Source: Sclerurus mexicanus
Lineage: Eukaryota; Chordata; Aves; Passeriformes; Furnariidae
Length of the DNA: 64,000 bases
Direction of reading: 5' to 3'
Assembly (NCBI GenBank): GCA_013396755.1
Contig: VWZF01002935.1
Span: forward strand, 294,980 to 358,979
The notes under the pieces are model-generated. The model was not told where the DNA came from. It saw only the letters and a list, made by a program, of their open reading frames with translations, and did not search any database. The translations under genes were made by a program, and so were the position numbers. Position 1 is the first letter of the stretch; every line of letters starts with the position of its first letter. Positions 35,886 to 48,060 of this stretch are shown here, one piece after another.

Positions 35886-38800
35886 ACAGCTCTTCTTCCT
35901 CAGGAGGTGCCAGGGTTTTTGCCCTGTGACCATCTTGGCTCCCTCGGGCTGTGCTGTCCTTGGGAGGGTTCAGCAAGGCTGCTGACCCTGTTGCTCTGGG
36001 CTTAGTGATGGTCTCCTGGGGAAGCTTCTGAATTTCTTCCCCTCCATGTCTCCATATGTTAAAAAGTTTTTCTGTCTGTTCCCTTTCAGACCTGTAGAAA
36101 CCACTCAATGAATTGCTAATGTGCAGTGGGAGGAAAAAGCCTCTAGAAGCTTTGCAAGTGCAAGATCACAGAGCACTTAGAAAAGCAGAAGCACGGTCTC
36201 CCCTTCGGCAAGGGGCTCAGAAACCTGGCTGTCTGCCTGAGGCTTAGTTGGTGTTGGGAATCCTTTCCCATCCAACTCAGCTGAGCAGGAAGAGGGGAGG
36301 GCAGGAGATTCCTAACCAGGGCCAGAGGAGCAGCCCGTGGGTGCTGTGCCCTGGAAGCAGGAGGTGTGAGCAGCCTGGCTGTCCCTTTCTGCCATGGGGG
36401 CAGGTTATGGTCTCCCAGCGTGGGCTGACCTCGCTCTCATCTGCCGGGACCACCATCTGCTCTCCACTGATGAGTTTGCGTGCTGGAGTGCTCCATTCCA
36501 TCACTGGAGGTGGTTTTACCATAAAGTGCAATACTCTTGCCTTATGTTTCGGAAAAGCCACCTGTGAGTCCTGCGTGGAGGCAGATTATAGACACGTGGG
36601 TCAGCTCTTACAGGGTGACACGTTAGTGCAGGTGGCACCTCGTGGCTCCCCTGTGTGCAGGCTCTGACCCCTCTGTCTCCGTGGGCCGGGCTGCCCTGGA
36701 TCCCATCACAGGCACTGGGGGGCCACACGTGCATTTAGCATTTGGTTTGGGGCTGGGACACCTGTCTGTGTGAGGTGGGGCTCTGCACCAAGGGGTCCCT
36801 GTGGGCAGCAAGAGCTCTCTGCCCATGCACAGACTCATCACTGGAGCTGACACTGGGGATTTTTCTCAAAGTAATTTTTAAATAGTTGGATAATTTTCAA
36901 TCTACTTTCTGTAGAACTCCAAGAACTCCTCTTTCATGTCTCTCCTGATTGCAGATGAATATAGATTGCATCCCTTAGTAAGAGAGAGCGGCGGGGGTAT
37001 TTCTTGCCTTCCCAGCCTGGGATTTCCAAATCCTCCAAACTGCTGCTGCCAGGGCCAGGATACATGGAGGAGAACCTGGTTTCCCCTCTGTCCAGTCCAC
37101 ACAGGTGCTGCCATTCAGAGGGAGGCAGATCAGAGTGCTTTGTGCTGTGGCTGTGTGGCCTGTTGTTAGTTATCATATTTAATTGTTGCTTAAAATAGTG
37201 TTTGAAATGTGCATGAGAAGAGAGCACCAACAATGTTAGAATAAAAAGGTAGGTAGTGACACTCCAAAAATCACAGTTGAAGTGTCCTGCTCTCTGTGCT
37301 TGCCTGAGTAGCAATCTAGCAGCTGAACTCTTCACTGTGCTGTTGTCAGATGTCCTGTCCCCATGGAAGGATGGATGAGGTGAAGTGCTTTTGTTCTCAT
37401 GGCACTGACTGAGTGGAGCACACCTAAATAGATGTCACTTGCCACTTAACATGAGTGGCAGCTGCTGTGTCACAGCACACACAGATATCTGGTATTGGAG
37501 TGCTCAGCAATTCTCCTGTCTTGGTTGTTTCTCGGGCTTTCTGGAGGCCGCTGGTCCGCGTGTCACACGCGGTTTGGCATGAGGGGTGACTCCATCAGGG
37601 GTCTGTTGTCACTGTAACTCGTCTCCTGACAGCTTGTGTTTGAATCTAGTGCAAAAGGTCTCCCATGCAGCAGCCTTTTCCCCTCCTGAAGCAGGGAGGG
37701 ATGTTGGTTGTAGTTCAGATGCCATTACAGTTCCATGACCTCAGGAGACGGCTCTGCGTTCACACTGCCAGGCTGGGAATAGTTGGCATTGAGCAAAATT
37801 GCTATTGTGTCAAGGATTTGGCCTGGCTCCCTGCGTGATGGGAAATAGGCACAGAGCCCAGGCAGCATAATGCAGTTGGTTTCTTGCTGATTTTTACCTG
37901 CCAGATCTGGAGCAGAACAAGCAGTCATGGCTGATGTCACTCTTTTGTAGGTTCTTATTTGTTTTTACAGGCATATGACAAGCTGGAGTAGTGAGATCTA
38001 AACTCATCGTCATAACTCATAACTCACTGCAAATACCTAACATAACTATTTGAACATTTCAGGTTCAGGGAGTAAAGTACATCCTGACCTGCTTGCCTTG
38101 TAAATGCTTGTGGTCTAATTGAAGAGCTCATAACTTTTTTAAATAACCAGTTGAGATTTTTCTGTGTCCACTGTAAAGCAGCTTTTCCCAGGTTTTTTTT
38201 CACAATTCAGCTAAAATGAAAATCACAAATATACCCCAAACTTGCTTTTAATGCAGTCCTGGCACCGTTAAGTGTACTAGGTTCAGTAATGAAGGCAGGG
38301 CAAGCTAGTTCACATCCCATTTTGTAATAAAAGAAGGATTTCCCAGTGCTAGAAATACAAGAAATTGCCCACATATCGACACGCTTCTGACCTCACATGC
38401 ATCCTGTGTCACATCTTGCCATTTCTTAGGATAAGAAATATTCTGTGCTCCAGCCACACAAGTCCAATTCCACTGCAGTTGTTGCTTCCTCAAAACCCAG
38501 CTTTCTCCCCTTGGACCGAAGCTGAGCTCAGCTGTGCCCTCCTCCAGCACAGCTGAAACTCCAACAAGCGAAAAGCCTGGTTATTTTGGCCTGGAAAGCT
38601 CTGTTTGAAGGCAAGGCTGCCTGCACAGGGCTGTTTCCCTGCCGGCCCCCTCCCTGCCTTCCAAGGAAAACAGCAGTGCTGGGCTGGCGCGCTCCTTTGG
38701 GCTGCAGTGGCACCGGGGTGGCAGGCGGGGCTCGGCGACATCAGATCGGTCCCTCCGGTGCTGTAGCCCCCCAGCCCAGACCCCGAAAGCAGATCCTCAG

Positions 38801-39037
38801 AGGGAAAGCTCTGAGCTCATGCAGATCAGTTTGCAGGACCGAGCCTGGAGAACCACAGTAATTAATAACAACTTGGCAAGACCGTCCTGGATTTCAATAG
38901 GAGTTTTTCACTAGAGCGGGATGAGAATCCAGCATTAAAATAAGGCAGACAGTTCACAGCAGGCTGAGGAGAGAGGCCAAGATCAACAGGATAAAACTCT
39001 CCTTTTACAAAAACTGCCCTAAACCTTTTTGTCCACA
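35886..39037. other. Noncoding stretch
   Basis: Moderate GC with a CpG-containing interval near 38640-38760. Frames up to 139 codons (36248-36667, +) lack domains. A weak third copy of the 7255/14088 repeat may lie at 38080-38125 (a gtctaattgaagagc word) but is not called. Confidence 0.4.
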
Positions 39038-39120
39038 CACAGGGCCTTAATTCAAGGCTTGTTGAAGTCAATGGGGAAAAAACCTCATTAATTTCAATGG
39101 GTTTGAATCAGCTTGAACCC
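39038..39120. repeat. Palindromic MITE-like archosaur relic
   Basis: A gggccttaattcaagg end is followed by ttgaagtcaatgggg and then aatttcaatgggtttgaatc. This matches the reptile element whose two arms carry caatg-type words on either side of a short centre. Both inner words are visible, so this is one of the better copies. Confidence 0.6.
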
Positions 39121-40169
39121 CAGTTCTGGCCAGAAGACAAGTATTTATAAGCTGGCCAGGGATGAATTTAAGTTGGAAACTGGAGGACAGTCTCCAAGTA
39201 CAGAGCAGAGGGGCTCTGGAGCCACCTTCAGCAAAAGGGGAGGTGGCCGAAATGTCTTAATAATTAAGATAGAGGTTGATTGAGCTAAAAAGGACACTCT
39301 GTGGTATGGTGGGATGTGATAGCAGAGGAGAGGTCTCTGGTCCCTTCCCATACCAGCAGGGCACAGGCCTGTGACATTCCTTCTTTTCCTGTAACTGCTG
39401 TGCACAAACCCCTATTTTAAGCAACTGCTATTTTATACTTCTGGCATAGCTTCATTTCAAGGAGATGATATATCTCCAAATTATTAAGTATTGGGGGACA
39501 TTTTGTGACAAATGCTCCTGACAGGTTTCACACGAACACCACACTGTCTGGTATTCCATCTAACACGGCTTTCTTGTTATCGCACTGACGACATGATTTC
39601 CAGTCATGCTCCTTTTTCTTTACAGAACACATACTTAAAATAACTTTTTCTGAAACCCCTCGTGTTTTAGCCGAGCTCTCACTCCCTCCCCAGCACGTGC
39701 TCTTACGAATTCCTGAAAGCCACAGTGACACAAACTTCTAATGGCTGTACTTTGATGTTTGGTGTTTCTCGGATTTTGTGCCCCTGCCTTGCGAGCGGCT
39801 TTGATGTGGGCTGGCATCCTCCCTGCTCTCCCAGATTGTCATCTTCTTCCTCGCAGCCTCTGCTGCTTCTCTGTGCTTCCCTTTGTTTTGTGCTGCCATG
39901 AAGCTGCAGGAGGGTTCACGGTGGGTTCACAGAGCCCTGTGGCACACGGGCTCAGCGAACGCTCAGCCCCAGCTCTGCAGGGGAGGGTGCTCATCTGGGG
40001 TGGGCACGGCTTTACTGCCAGTTTATTTGAAAGCATCTGAAGTACAGAAAAATCTATTTCCTAAAGCTTCGGAACCACATTATTATGTATTTTATGGAGA
40101 TGGTGTTGTCGTGAGGCTGTAACTTTTCTTGCTCCAGGTTCCCTGCTTTGTGTAGGGCTGTCACTGGCT

Positions 40170-40900
40170 GGCTGTGTACAAAGTGAAATATTAGGCCTTT
40201 AACATTATGTTAAATAAAATGTATGTGATTCTAATAGCATGCCATCCTCACTGCTGAAATTAATCAGACTCTAGATAAAATTAAACCTATTTTTGACTAC
40301 CATAGTTAGCCCACTTTAATGGGAGAATGAGAAATGGCTCATTGTAAATATGCTGTAGTACTGAACATAGCTCTGATACAGTTTTGATTTCCCTTAAAAT
40401 CCCTTACAAAACAGCACTGTCAGATATTTAACTTATTTTCTTTTATCTATTAAATTTTCAGCGCCTCTTTCCTTACAATAAAATAATCCAAATTTAAGAC
40501 AGCGATGGCTTTTCACAGACAGATGGTAATATTTTTGGAGGAAAAAAACAAACCACAAGTCAAAAAATAACGCTTGTCCTTGGTGGATGTAAAGCAGAAA
40601 ATTATTTCAAAGTTAAAACCAAATTATGCTCTTTCTTGCTTATTTTTCCTTGGTGCAGAGTGGAGCATTGCCAGCAGTTAATGAACTATTTTTAAACAAG
40701 ATTTTTAAAATAAAGGTTTTGACACAGAATTCAGCAAAACGCTGATAGAAACGCTGTTAATTTGCATGAGTAAGATTTTCGTGCTAATTACATGGCAAAA
40801 AAATACCCTCATCTCACCTAATTTAATCATCTCTCATGTCAGATGGAGAGGCAAGTTGTGATCAAATAGAACGGCATGAACCTGCAGGGATCAAAGCCCG
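40170..40900. promoter_or_regulatory. Long AT-rich candidate enhancer with octamer site
   Basis: About 700 bases of repeat-free AT-rich DNA. It contains a perfect octamer ATTTGCAT at 40760-40767 (POU-factor type), a TAATTA homeodomain core at 40785-40790, and many TTAA and TAAT words. No open frame crosses it. It lies immediately upstream of a CpG-enriched patch, which suggests a regulatory pair. Conservation has not been tested. Confidence 0.35.
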
Positions 40901-40984
40901 CAGAGTTACTCAAGGTTTGCACCAAAGCGAACCAGAGCAGCATCTGGCCCTTTTATTTTTATTTTTTTCCCAAACCAAAACACA

Positions 40985-41378
40985 ACTGTGAGTGCTCCGA
41001 AGCACGTCCGTGATACAGATTTGTTTTCCTTAACAACTGTGAAGTGAACTGGCACCGAGCTTGTGCCAGATCTGGCTGCGCCCCTGCCAAGTCTGGCGTG
41101 CTGATCTGTGTGGCAACACTGGCAGCCGACACGGAGGGTTGCGCTCACTGCGGCGCTGCACATGGAGCCAGGGCTGGCAGGCGGCTCCAGCTCCCTCCCT
41201 TCTGCTCCCTGCCACAGCCAGGCCGAGGGAACAGGCTGCTTTTAATGAGCCTCTGGTGCAACTGAGATCGAAGCGCCGTTTAGGCGGCGTACGGTGCCTT
41301 AGGGCCCTCTCATCAGCTCTGCCGTGAGCACAAAGTGTGAGCCTCCTGGGGGTGGGAATGAAGCTATTTGGTTTATGG
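40985..41378 (+). promoter_or_regulatory. CpG-enriched patch ending in a strong 5' splice-site match
   Basis: By hand count about 20 CpGs lie between 40985 and 41330, with dense groups at 41120-41160 and 41270-41295. The patch is followed by TGG|GTAAGTAT, with the GT at 41379-41380 and a full match to the intronic donor consensus. This arrangement would suit a noncoding or short coding first exon. No TATA box is evident. An ATG at 41358-41360 reads only MKLFGLW before the donor. The 155-codon frame on the opposite strand (41030-41497) has no domain. Confidence 0.3.
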
Positions 41379-43729
41379 GTAAGTATAGTCACTGCTATTT
41401 CCTGCGCATTCCAGGGACGGAGAAGTCGCCCTGCCAATTCGCTCTTGACATATTTACAGACAGAGAAAGCCACCTTTGGACTAGTTTTTGCAAACATCGT
41501 GTTCCTTTATGACAGCGTTCCCAAGGCTGAGGGTGAGGAGTCTGGCTCAGAATATCTGCAGCCCCAGACGGCGCGGGCTGGAGTCTGATCCCGGCCGGGC
41601 TGGGGAACAGCAGAAGGAATTCCAGTCACATTTCGGCATGTGTTCTGGGCGAGCTGAGCTTAGGGCCTAATCTTCCATCTTTGTGAGATCCAAAGAGGAC
41701 TAAATTGCTGAGTTTTTATTTTCTCTGTTTTCTAAGCGGGAAATAGCCCCACCAAGTCCTTTTATGGGCTCGGCTTTCTCAACTGTGAGAGTCTGGGAAC
41801 TGTAAGGACATCCACTAGTGTCCAAATTCCACAATTAATAAGGTATTCCCATATTGGAGGGGGATTGCTGTGGTTGCCGACAAGGGTTGGCAATTCTGCG
41901 TGTCAAAAGCAGGATTGTGGAGCCCCAAAGGCAGCCCCAGCACCTTGGGGCCATGAAGAATGAACGAAATGGATGCTCAGTTCTGGGAGCAGCCAAGCTT
42001 TTAAGTCCATTCTTAACTCCTGGCACTAAAGCTCATGCTCACATGCTGTACTAAGCAAAGATGGTTCTCTGAGCTTGGGCTTGGCTCAGTTAAATCATGC
42101 TATGCAAAAAGCAGAGACCTCTGCAGGAAATGGTGACACTTGTGTCACAGTCTGGCCACCTCAGTGCTTGAATGGAAGTTTTTCACTTTGCTACCAAAAG
42201 CTGTTTGTGTTTGAGCCAAGAAATGCCTCTGCAGAGTAAGTCTGTTATGACCAAGTTCTGATCTCTTGAATAAATGTAGTATAAGAGAGGTGCTAAACCT
42301 CTCACACGGGCCTAAATACAGACTTCGCTGAAAAAAGATGTCCAGTTTGTATTAAAGCTGATGAGAAGTAGGCAGAGCAGATGTTACCACGATGTGGTGT
42401 TTACGTTGCATTTTGCAACAGGTAGATTTCCTGGCACTGCAGCTTGACAGCCTGGTTTGCAAAATTACTCAGGTGGAACCTGCTTGCTCTTACATGTCCT
42501 CTGCCATTGTTGAAAAATGAGAAGTATCAGCACAGCAGGAGCTGGCCCCTTCTCCTTGGTTTCTGTGTGTGTGTGTCATCAAGTATAAGTTCCTCTTCTC
42601 TAGTGGCAAGTCTTGATGACAAACCTTGTTAGCAGCAACAAGAAACAGTGAAATGGTAGGACTCTCTAATAATAGAAAATATGGCTGAGAAAGAGCCTGG
42701 TGGGTCATCCAGGCTGTGTGTCTGCCCAGCGTTCTGGGCAGGGTGCTGCTCTGCTGCTGAGCCCTGCAGAGTCTGCCTGACCAGCAGCAGAACGCACCAG
42801 CCAGAGGGTTATTTTTGTGCTGGACAGGTAGGGATGTCTGGAGCCTTCCAGTTATCCCTGTTTGTTACAAGTTTTGCCAAAACACACCTACTACTGAAAC
42901 CATTGGGTGTTTGCCACTGGCTTTGTGACAAGCCAAAATGGGTCTGGGCTGAGGTTGTCATGGAAAAGGAAGGGTTTTAAAGCAGACCTCAGCCAAAGCC
43001 TGTGGAAACTGTGGACTTTGTTGTGGCTTGGATGAAGCCTTCTCACAGGATAGCACTGGCAGGTACAGGGCTCGGTGCCTTCTGTGGGTTTTGTTGTCAG
43101 CTCTGGGATTTGGGAGCCCCTTTTATCCCCATTGGAAATGCACAACCAACGCTTGGAGGCAGAGGAGCTGCTTGTTGGGGCCTCAGACTGGGACAGAGCC
43201 TGCCTGGCTCCCCAGGAGAGGCACGGCCAGCAGCGCCGGCGAGCGCAGCCCAACCTGTCCTGGCACACGGAGCCTCGCCCGCAGCCACTCCTTTGAAGCC
43301 AGAAAGAGATGGGACATGGCCAGCCATGGGAATGGCTTGTAGTGTAGGTGGTCAGGACTGGCTTCCTTCTAAAGCTGAATGCCAGGAGGGAGCATTGCAA
43401 TCCCGCGGGTCAGGGGTAGGGGAACGAATCTGGAACAAAGGGACTTTCTTAAAGGGTGGGATGTTCCAGCCCACTGCAAGGACAGCTCTACTAATTGACA
43501 TCTGGAGCCCCGTGGATCTGTGCTGTCACCTGATGGAGCAAAATATTTGAAGTGCAGCAAAATATGTCGTTGTTGGCAGGGAACATGGGAGCAGATTCAT
43601 GGCATCTTGTGGTTTCAGTAAATGCAGTGTGCCTATCGTTATCACATGAGCCTGTTGCACAGGGGTTCCTCAGGAATCTTGTTGCTGCAGCTTACGGGTG
43701 ACTTTCTCAGACACCGGAGTATCATCTTG
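41379..43729. other. Noncoding stretch
   Basis: Includes a 13-nt TG run at 42564-42576, a 7-bp inverted repeat GAGAGGT / ACCTCTC at 42285-42303, and a short CpG cluster at 43223-43283. The 182-codon frame 43002-43550 (+) crosses this cluster. It has two rival frames of similar length and no domain. Confidence 0.4.
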
Positions 43730-43920
43730 CTGGCTTCTTGAAGCTGATAATTATTGATTATATTTCCGTGCATGTGTCTTAAAGATATGAAAAGCAGCAA
43801 GGCTGGAGATGTGACTCAGGTCATGAGTCACAGAAACAGTGGGATTTTTACTTAGGTCTGCTCATTTTCCTGAAGGCTGACAATACATCTGAGAACTTGA
43901 CATTTATTTATGAATGCGTT
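43730..43920. promoter_or_regulatory. Candidate regulatory block with an AP-1 site pair
   Basis: An AT-rich part (GATAATTATTGATTAT near 43745-43760) is followed by TGACTCA at 43812-43818 and TGAGTCA at 43824-43830. Both are perfect AP-1 (TRE) heptamers 12 bases apart, start to start. Confidence 0.35.
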
Positions 43921-45879
43921 CCAGATTTGCACACTGCATATCAAAACGGAGGACAAGCCTAGGGAAGGGTGGGGTAGCGTGCTTAGATACTGTATCTGAC
44001 TTGCCCTCCTGGCCGCGAGTGAAATTCTTTCCATCTGAGTCCTCCCGAAGTGGTGCTGGGTGAAACGGCCCTTGCCAGAAGGTTGTCTTGTCCCTACTCC
44101 TGCCCCTGAGTCAACCAAATAGGTTTGTTTTGTTTTCATCCACTTCTGCCTCCCCTCTGGCATCCCATCTACCTCTGGGGGTGGTGCCTCCCCTCTCCTG
44201 TTCTCACCAGAGTGGGGAACTTGTCATCTCACCTACCTGCTTTTTCTTTCCATTTGTGCTGTTGGAACAGGCCCTTGGGATTAAACAGGACTCCTCTCCA
44301 TCCCAGGTGTCCATGTTTGCCACCTTGACCCACAATGTGTCCTGACACAACTCCTGTATCCGTGTGATGCTCTCAGGGAGCACAAGGGTGGGGAAGCAGT
44401 CCCTGCTCACAGCCCTCCCTGTGCTCCTGCTCCTGCCTCCCTGTACTGCAACGTGTAGGTACAACAGTGGCATCTCAGGGCAAAGCTTCTCACTAAGGTG
44501 TTGGTGCTGCACAAGCAGAGAGCAGCAATGACTCTTCTCCCCATCCTGTGCTGACTCTGTGAGCTGACAGCGGTGGTGAGCGGTAAATGCAGCAGATGCA
44601 TCCTCATGGCTCCTGAAGGGAGGGGCTGAAGTCTGAACTCAGGTGGTGCTTTGGTGTAGTGGGTAAGAAGCAGCGTTTGAAGATGGCAATCGCTCTGATG
44701 GCCTTATCTGTTCTTTGAAGCTGAGGAGCCGCTCCCTGCCCCATACACACACGATAAGCTCCATCAGATTCTGTGTGTCTTCTCGGCAAAAATAAGGGCT
44801 GAGTTGACTCAGCTGAGCAGGGAGCCTGTGACTCTGGGCGTGGGTGTGCTGTGGTTTTCCCACATCCACACCGAGTGCCCAGTGTTGGCACTGAGTGTCA
44901 GGGCTAGCATCTGCGTGAGGGGCTGCCCAGCACACGCAGGCTGGGTCTTGCTGATTTAAATGCCAGAAGAGGCAGCATTCCCACCTCCTGGCTGCTGCCA
45001 CCCCTCCCTGGCACTGCAAAAACCATTGGCAGGTCCTCAGAGATCTCCATTCAGACCCAGAGGTGGTCAGTACCTCAGGAAGATGTTTCTTCAGGACGGC
45101 TTCAGGTAGCAGACGTGGCTTTCAGGAGCCCATGGCTGTGGTAGGGCTTTGCCCTCAAGCTGTGGGGTTGCCAGAACTGGCTTGGGGTAACTCAGCATTG
45201 AGCCATTGCTCACGGGGCTCCTGTGGGTGGTACATGGGGAAGTGACACAGAGCTGGGATGCAGCCAGGCAGCCAAAAATATCAGGAGCAGAGCAAAATTA
45301 TTTACAAAGCAACAAATATTTTTCCTCCCTCCCCCTCACATTTTTTAACAAGCTTCTTTTACCACTAAGAATTTCATCCTAAAGAAAATTGGCAAGTGTT
45401 TGAGAGGCAGAGGTACACCTCCACCACATTGTTTAATAACAATGTAATAGAAGTCCCAATGGCAGTAGATAGTGCTTTCTGACCCAAAGAATGTACATGC
45501 CACCTTGAGGGGAAAATAGAAAGAGATAGAGAGACGAGACGGGAAAAGCAAAAGGTTATGTTTATAAATGCTGATTTGAAGCCAAAGGATTTCATGTCAA
45601 AAGTCTCTCAGATCCCTACAGTCACTGCAAGAGACACGTAGAAGGCTGGAGCACTAATAGCTCCAAGTGTTGAAATTCAACCCATTTTGGGTCAAGAAGC
45701 CAGTGGGGAAATGCTGTCTTTGTGCAAAGATGGTCGAAGCTCGTTTAGAGCAGACACAGCAAATGACTTGAAGCTACAAAGTGAAGTTGTCAGAAGCATG
45801 TTTCACTTACCAGGCTAAAACACAGCCTGATTCAGCTCTTAGAAAAAGTTCTGAAGGCACTTCCATCGATTTCCGTGAG
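43921..45879. other. Noncoding stretch
   Basis: Nothing recognised. Frames up to 126 codons without domains, on both strands. Confidence 0.4.
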
Positions 45880-45912
45880 TGCTGAGTCACCAGCAGCTGC
45901 TGAGTCACCAGC
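45880..45912 (+). promoter_or_regulatory. Tandem NF-E2/Maf-type (MARE half-site) pair
   Basis: The 15-base word TGCTGAGTCACCAGC occurs twice (45880-45894 and 45898-45912) with an exact 18-bp period. Each copy contains a perfect AP-1 heptamer TGAGTCA preceded by TGC, the extended half-site bound by NF-E2/small-Maf heterodimers. Confidence 0.45.
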
Positions 45913-46480
45913 CCCGAGCGCCAGTCAGGACTGTCAGAGCCTGTGAGAAGGCAGCTCTGATTCAGCTGGGAATACAACCTTATTTTGGTGTACAATATAA
46001 TACCTGTTGGTGTCACTACCTTGCCTGAAGCAGCACTGTGCAGAACAGAATTGCCTGACAACTGATGAAGTGAATGTTTCTTAAAAATATTTTGTGAGAC
46101 GACAACTGCTTTCTGTCCCTAAAATATGTAGGAATTTTACAGTATTTCCTCCTTGGCTTCCTGTTTCACCTTCTGTGACAACAAGGGAAATGAAAAGAAA
46201 AGAAAGCAGCTTCTTAATTAGAAGTGAACTTATTGCCAGTTGCCTTTTACCAGTGTGTAATCAGGAAATTTCAGAAGCCTGAAATGATCTTTTTGTGAAT
46301 GTCTCCTCTGTGCCATCGTGGTTCAAAATGACAGTCTTGGACACTCTGGAAAGGCTGTTTGTGAGTCCATCAACAGCAGTTGCTGCCTCTGGAAAAGCTA
46401 AAGCAGGTGGCATCAAAATGACCAGGGGCCCAAACGGCACCTGCAGAGGGGCAGGTTAGGGACAGGCTCACAGTCACCTC
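45913..46480. other. Noncoding stretch, nothing recognised
   Basis: Short open frames only, mixed composition, no repeat recognised. Confidence 0.45.
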
Positions 46481-46755
46481 CAGCGCCCGTCGGAAGCTCC
46501 GAACCGCAGGGCTGCTCCGGAGGACTGCCCTCTGTAGGGTCAGTCGGGAGGAAGTGCCAAGCAAAACAAATAGTACTTGAGGTTAAAAAGCTCAAAGCGT
46601 GTCCGTATCACAAACCCCAATCTCTGCATCTGCTTCTGCTGTTCCAAAATCGTGGCAGAGAGCAGCAAACATCGGAGGTCAGGGAGATAAGTAGGACCCG
46701 GCTGACGCAACGCCGTGTCTGCTGGAGGAGCTCCTACCCAGCACCGAGGGACGGG
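46481..46755. promoter_or_regulatory. CpG-enriched patch
   Basis: Seventeen CpGs counted by hand in 275 bases, six of them within the first 45, although GC is only moderate. Flanks are almost CpG-free. No promoter element or splice donor could be placed. Confidence 0.3.
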
Positions 46756-47666
46756 CTTTCCTCTCCTTGGGTTTGTGCTGCTCCAGACAAAGTTACTCAA
46801 CAGCCTACTGACAATTAAAGGACTCTAAGAGTAAAAGCCATGGGCCAGAAGTAGCCTGTGGCACCCTAATACTGGATGTTGATACAAGGTGGGTGGATGG
46901 ACGTGCTGGGAGTCACCATGGGAAGAGAGACTCTGCTCGGAGACCTCACTGCCCACGGTGGGGGATGGTGTGAAGTACACAGGCAGGAGGAAAGTAGTGC
47001 TGCCAATCACAGGATCAAGCAATTACCTGGGCTGACAAAAATCTCAGTTTGAATTGCAAAGATGTGTCTGATCCTCCCTCCCAAGGGCATGAACTGCACG
47101 TGGCAGAGCTGGCTGGCAAGGGGCTGGGCCGACCAAGCTGCACATTCGGTCTCACTTGAAGAGATAAGAGGGGGCAAAAAAACGTTTGTAGTCTCTGCCC
47201 TGGTACTTACAGATAATTGATGGTATTTTTAGATGTTTTGGTATTTGTAGGTGTAATGACAGGGTTTAGATGAAATGCAGGAAATTTGGGCCCTTTTCCA
47301 AATGATGACATCAGCCCAGGTGTGATCTGCCAGTGCCATGCACAGCTGGGAACAGGGAGCTGTTGGTAACAGCAGGTTTGGATCCAAAACTCCTCAATTT
47401 GTCCACTTCCACCTGTAGCACTTCTGCAGCCCATCCCTGGCATGGCCCAGGTTCTGGTATTCACCCATACACTGATCTCACCTGGAAATCACACCTCAAC
47501 ATCTGATGTGTTTTATCTCCATTCAGCTGATGCCTATCTTGTAATAAAATTTCCCATGGCTTATCAGCACCTGACAATTAGATGCTTGACATCCCACTTA
47601 ATGCAAAACAGATTACATCCTGGGAATTAACAAAACAATCAAATGCCTTGAGGGATAAGGGAAGAT
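46756..47666. other. Noncoding stretch
   Basis: Unique-looking sequence. A ggagacctcactgcc word near 46940 resembles a CR1 word in isolation, but the neighbourhood does not fit. Confidence 0.45.
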
Positions 47667-47727
47667 TTTATATAGACGTGTACGTGTTTATATATATATG
47701 TTTATACATACACACGCACACACGCAT
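47667..47727. repeat. Alternating purine-pyrimidine microsatellite
   Basis: A compound tract of GTGTACGTGT, (TA)n, ATACATA and CACACGCACACACGCA. Nearly continuous purine-pyrimidine alternation over about 60 bases makes it a candidate Z-DNA-forming and length-variable locus. Confidence 0.65.
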
Positions 47728-47949
47728 CTGTAGTTGTGAAATCTGGAGATGCTGATCGGCTTTCGCTGCTTGATTGGTTTCCATGGCTCATTCCCGTGCC
47801 TGCTTTATTTATTATTTTTTTGGTGGAGATTGTGTTTTGTGATGGAAGTGCCGTGTGTTGACCTTGCCGAGGTGCGAGGAGAGGCCGGGGGCTGGTGGGG
47901 TCCCCAGCCCCGGGCTGAGCGCTCCCCGCCGTGCCCAACCGGCAACTTT

Positions 47950-47965
47950 GCTCCCTCTTGTGGCA
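47950..47965 (-). promoter_or_regulatory. CTCF-like motif, reverse
   Basis: The reverse complement reads TGCCACAAGAGGGAGC. It carries the CCAC..AG.GGG.GC skeleton of the CTCF core with deviations at two positions. Lies in a CpG-enriched patch. Confidence 0.35.
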
Positions 47966-48028
47966 TCCCGTGGCCTGAGCCTGGTCAGTTCCCGAGCAGG
48001 GGTGGCTTATCCCACCACCAGTGTCTGT

Positions 48029-48060
48029 GGGGGTGGTCAGGGAGGGAGGATGCGGGAGGG
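48029..48060 (+). other. G-quadruplex motif
   Basis: G-runs at 48029-48033, 48040-48042, 48044-48046, 48054-48056 and 48058-48060 with loops of at most 7 nt. Confidence 0.55.

Noticed and set aside
38080..38125. Possible third copy of the 7255/14088 repeat
   Set aside because: Only a gtctaattgaagagc word is similar; too short.
43002..43550. 182-codon plus-strand frame over a CpG cluster
   Set aside because: Two other frames of about 75-105 codons are open over the same bases, a sign of low stop-codon density in GC-rich DNA. No recognisable domain.
46935..46955. CR1-like word ggagacctcactgcc
   Set aside because: Flanking sequence does not follow the CR1 order, so it is an isolated coincidence.
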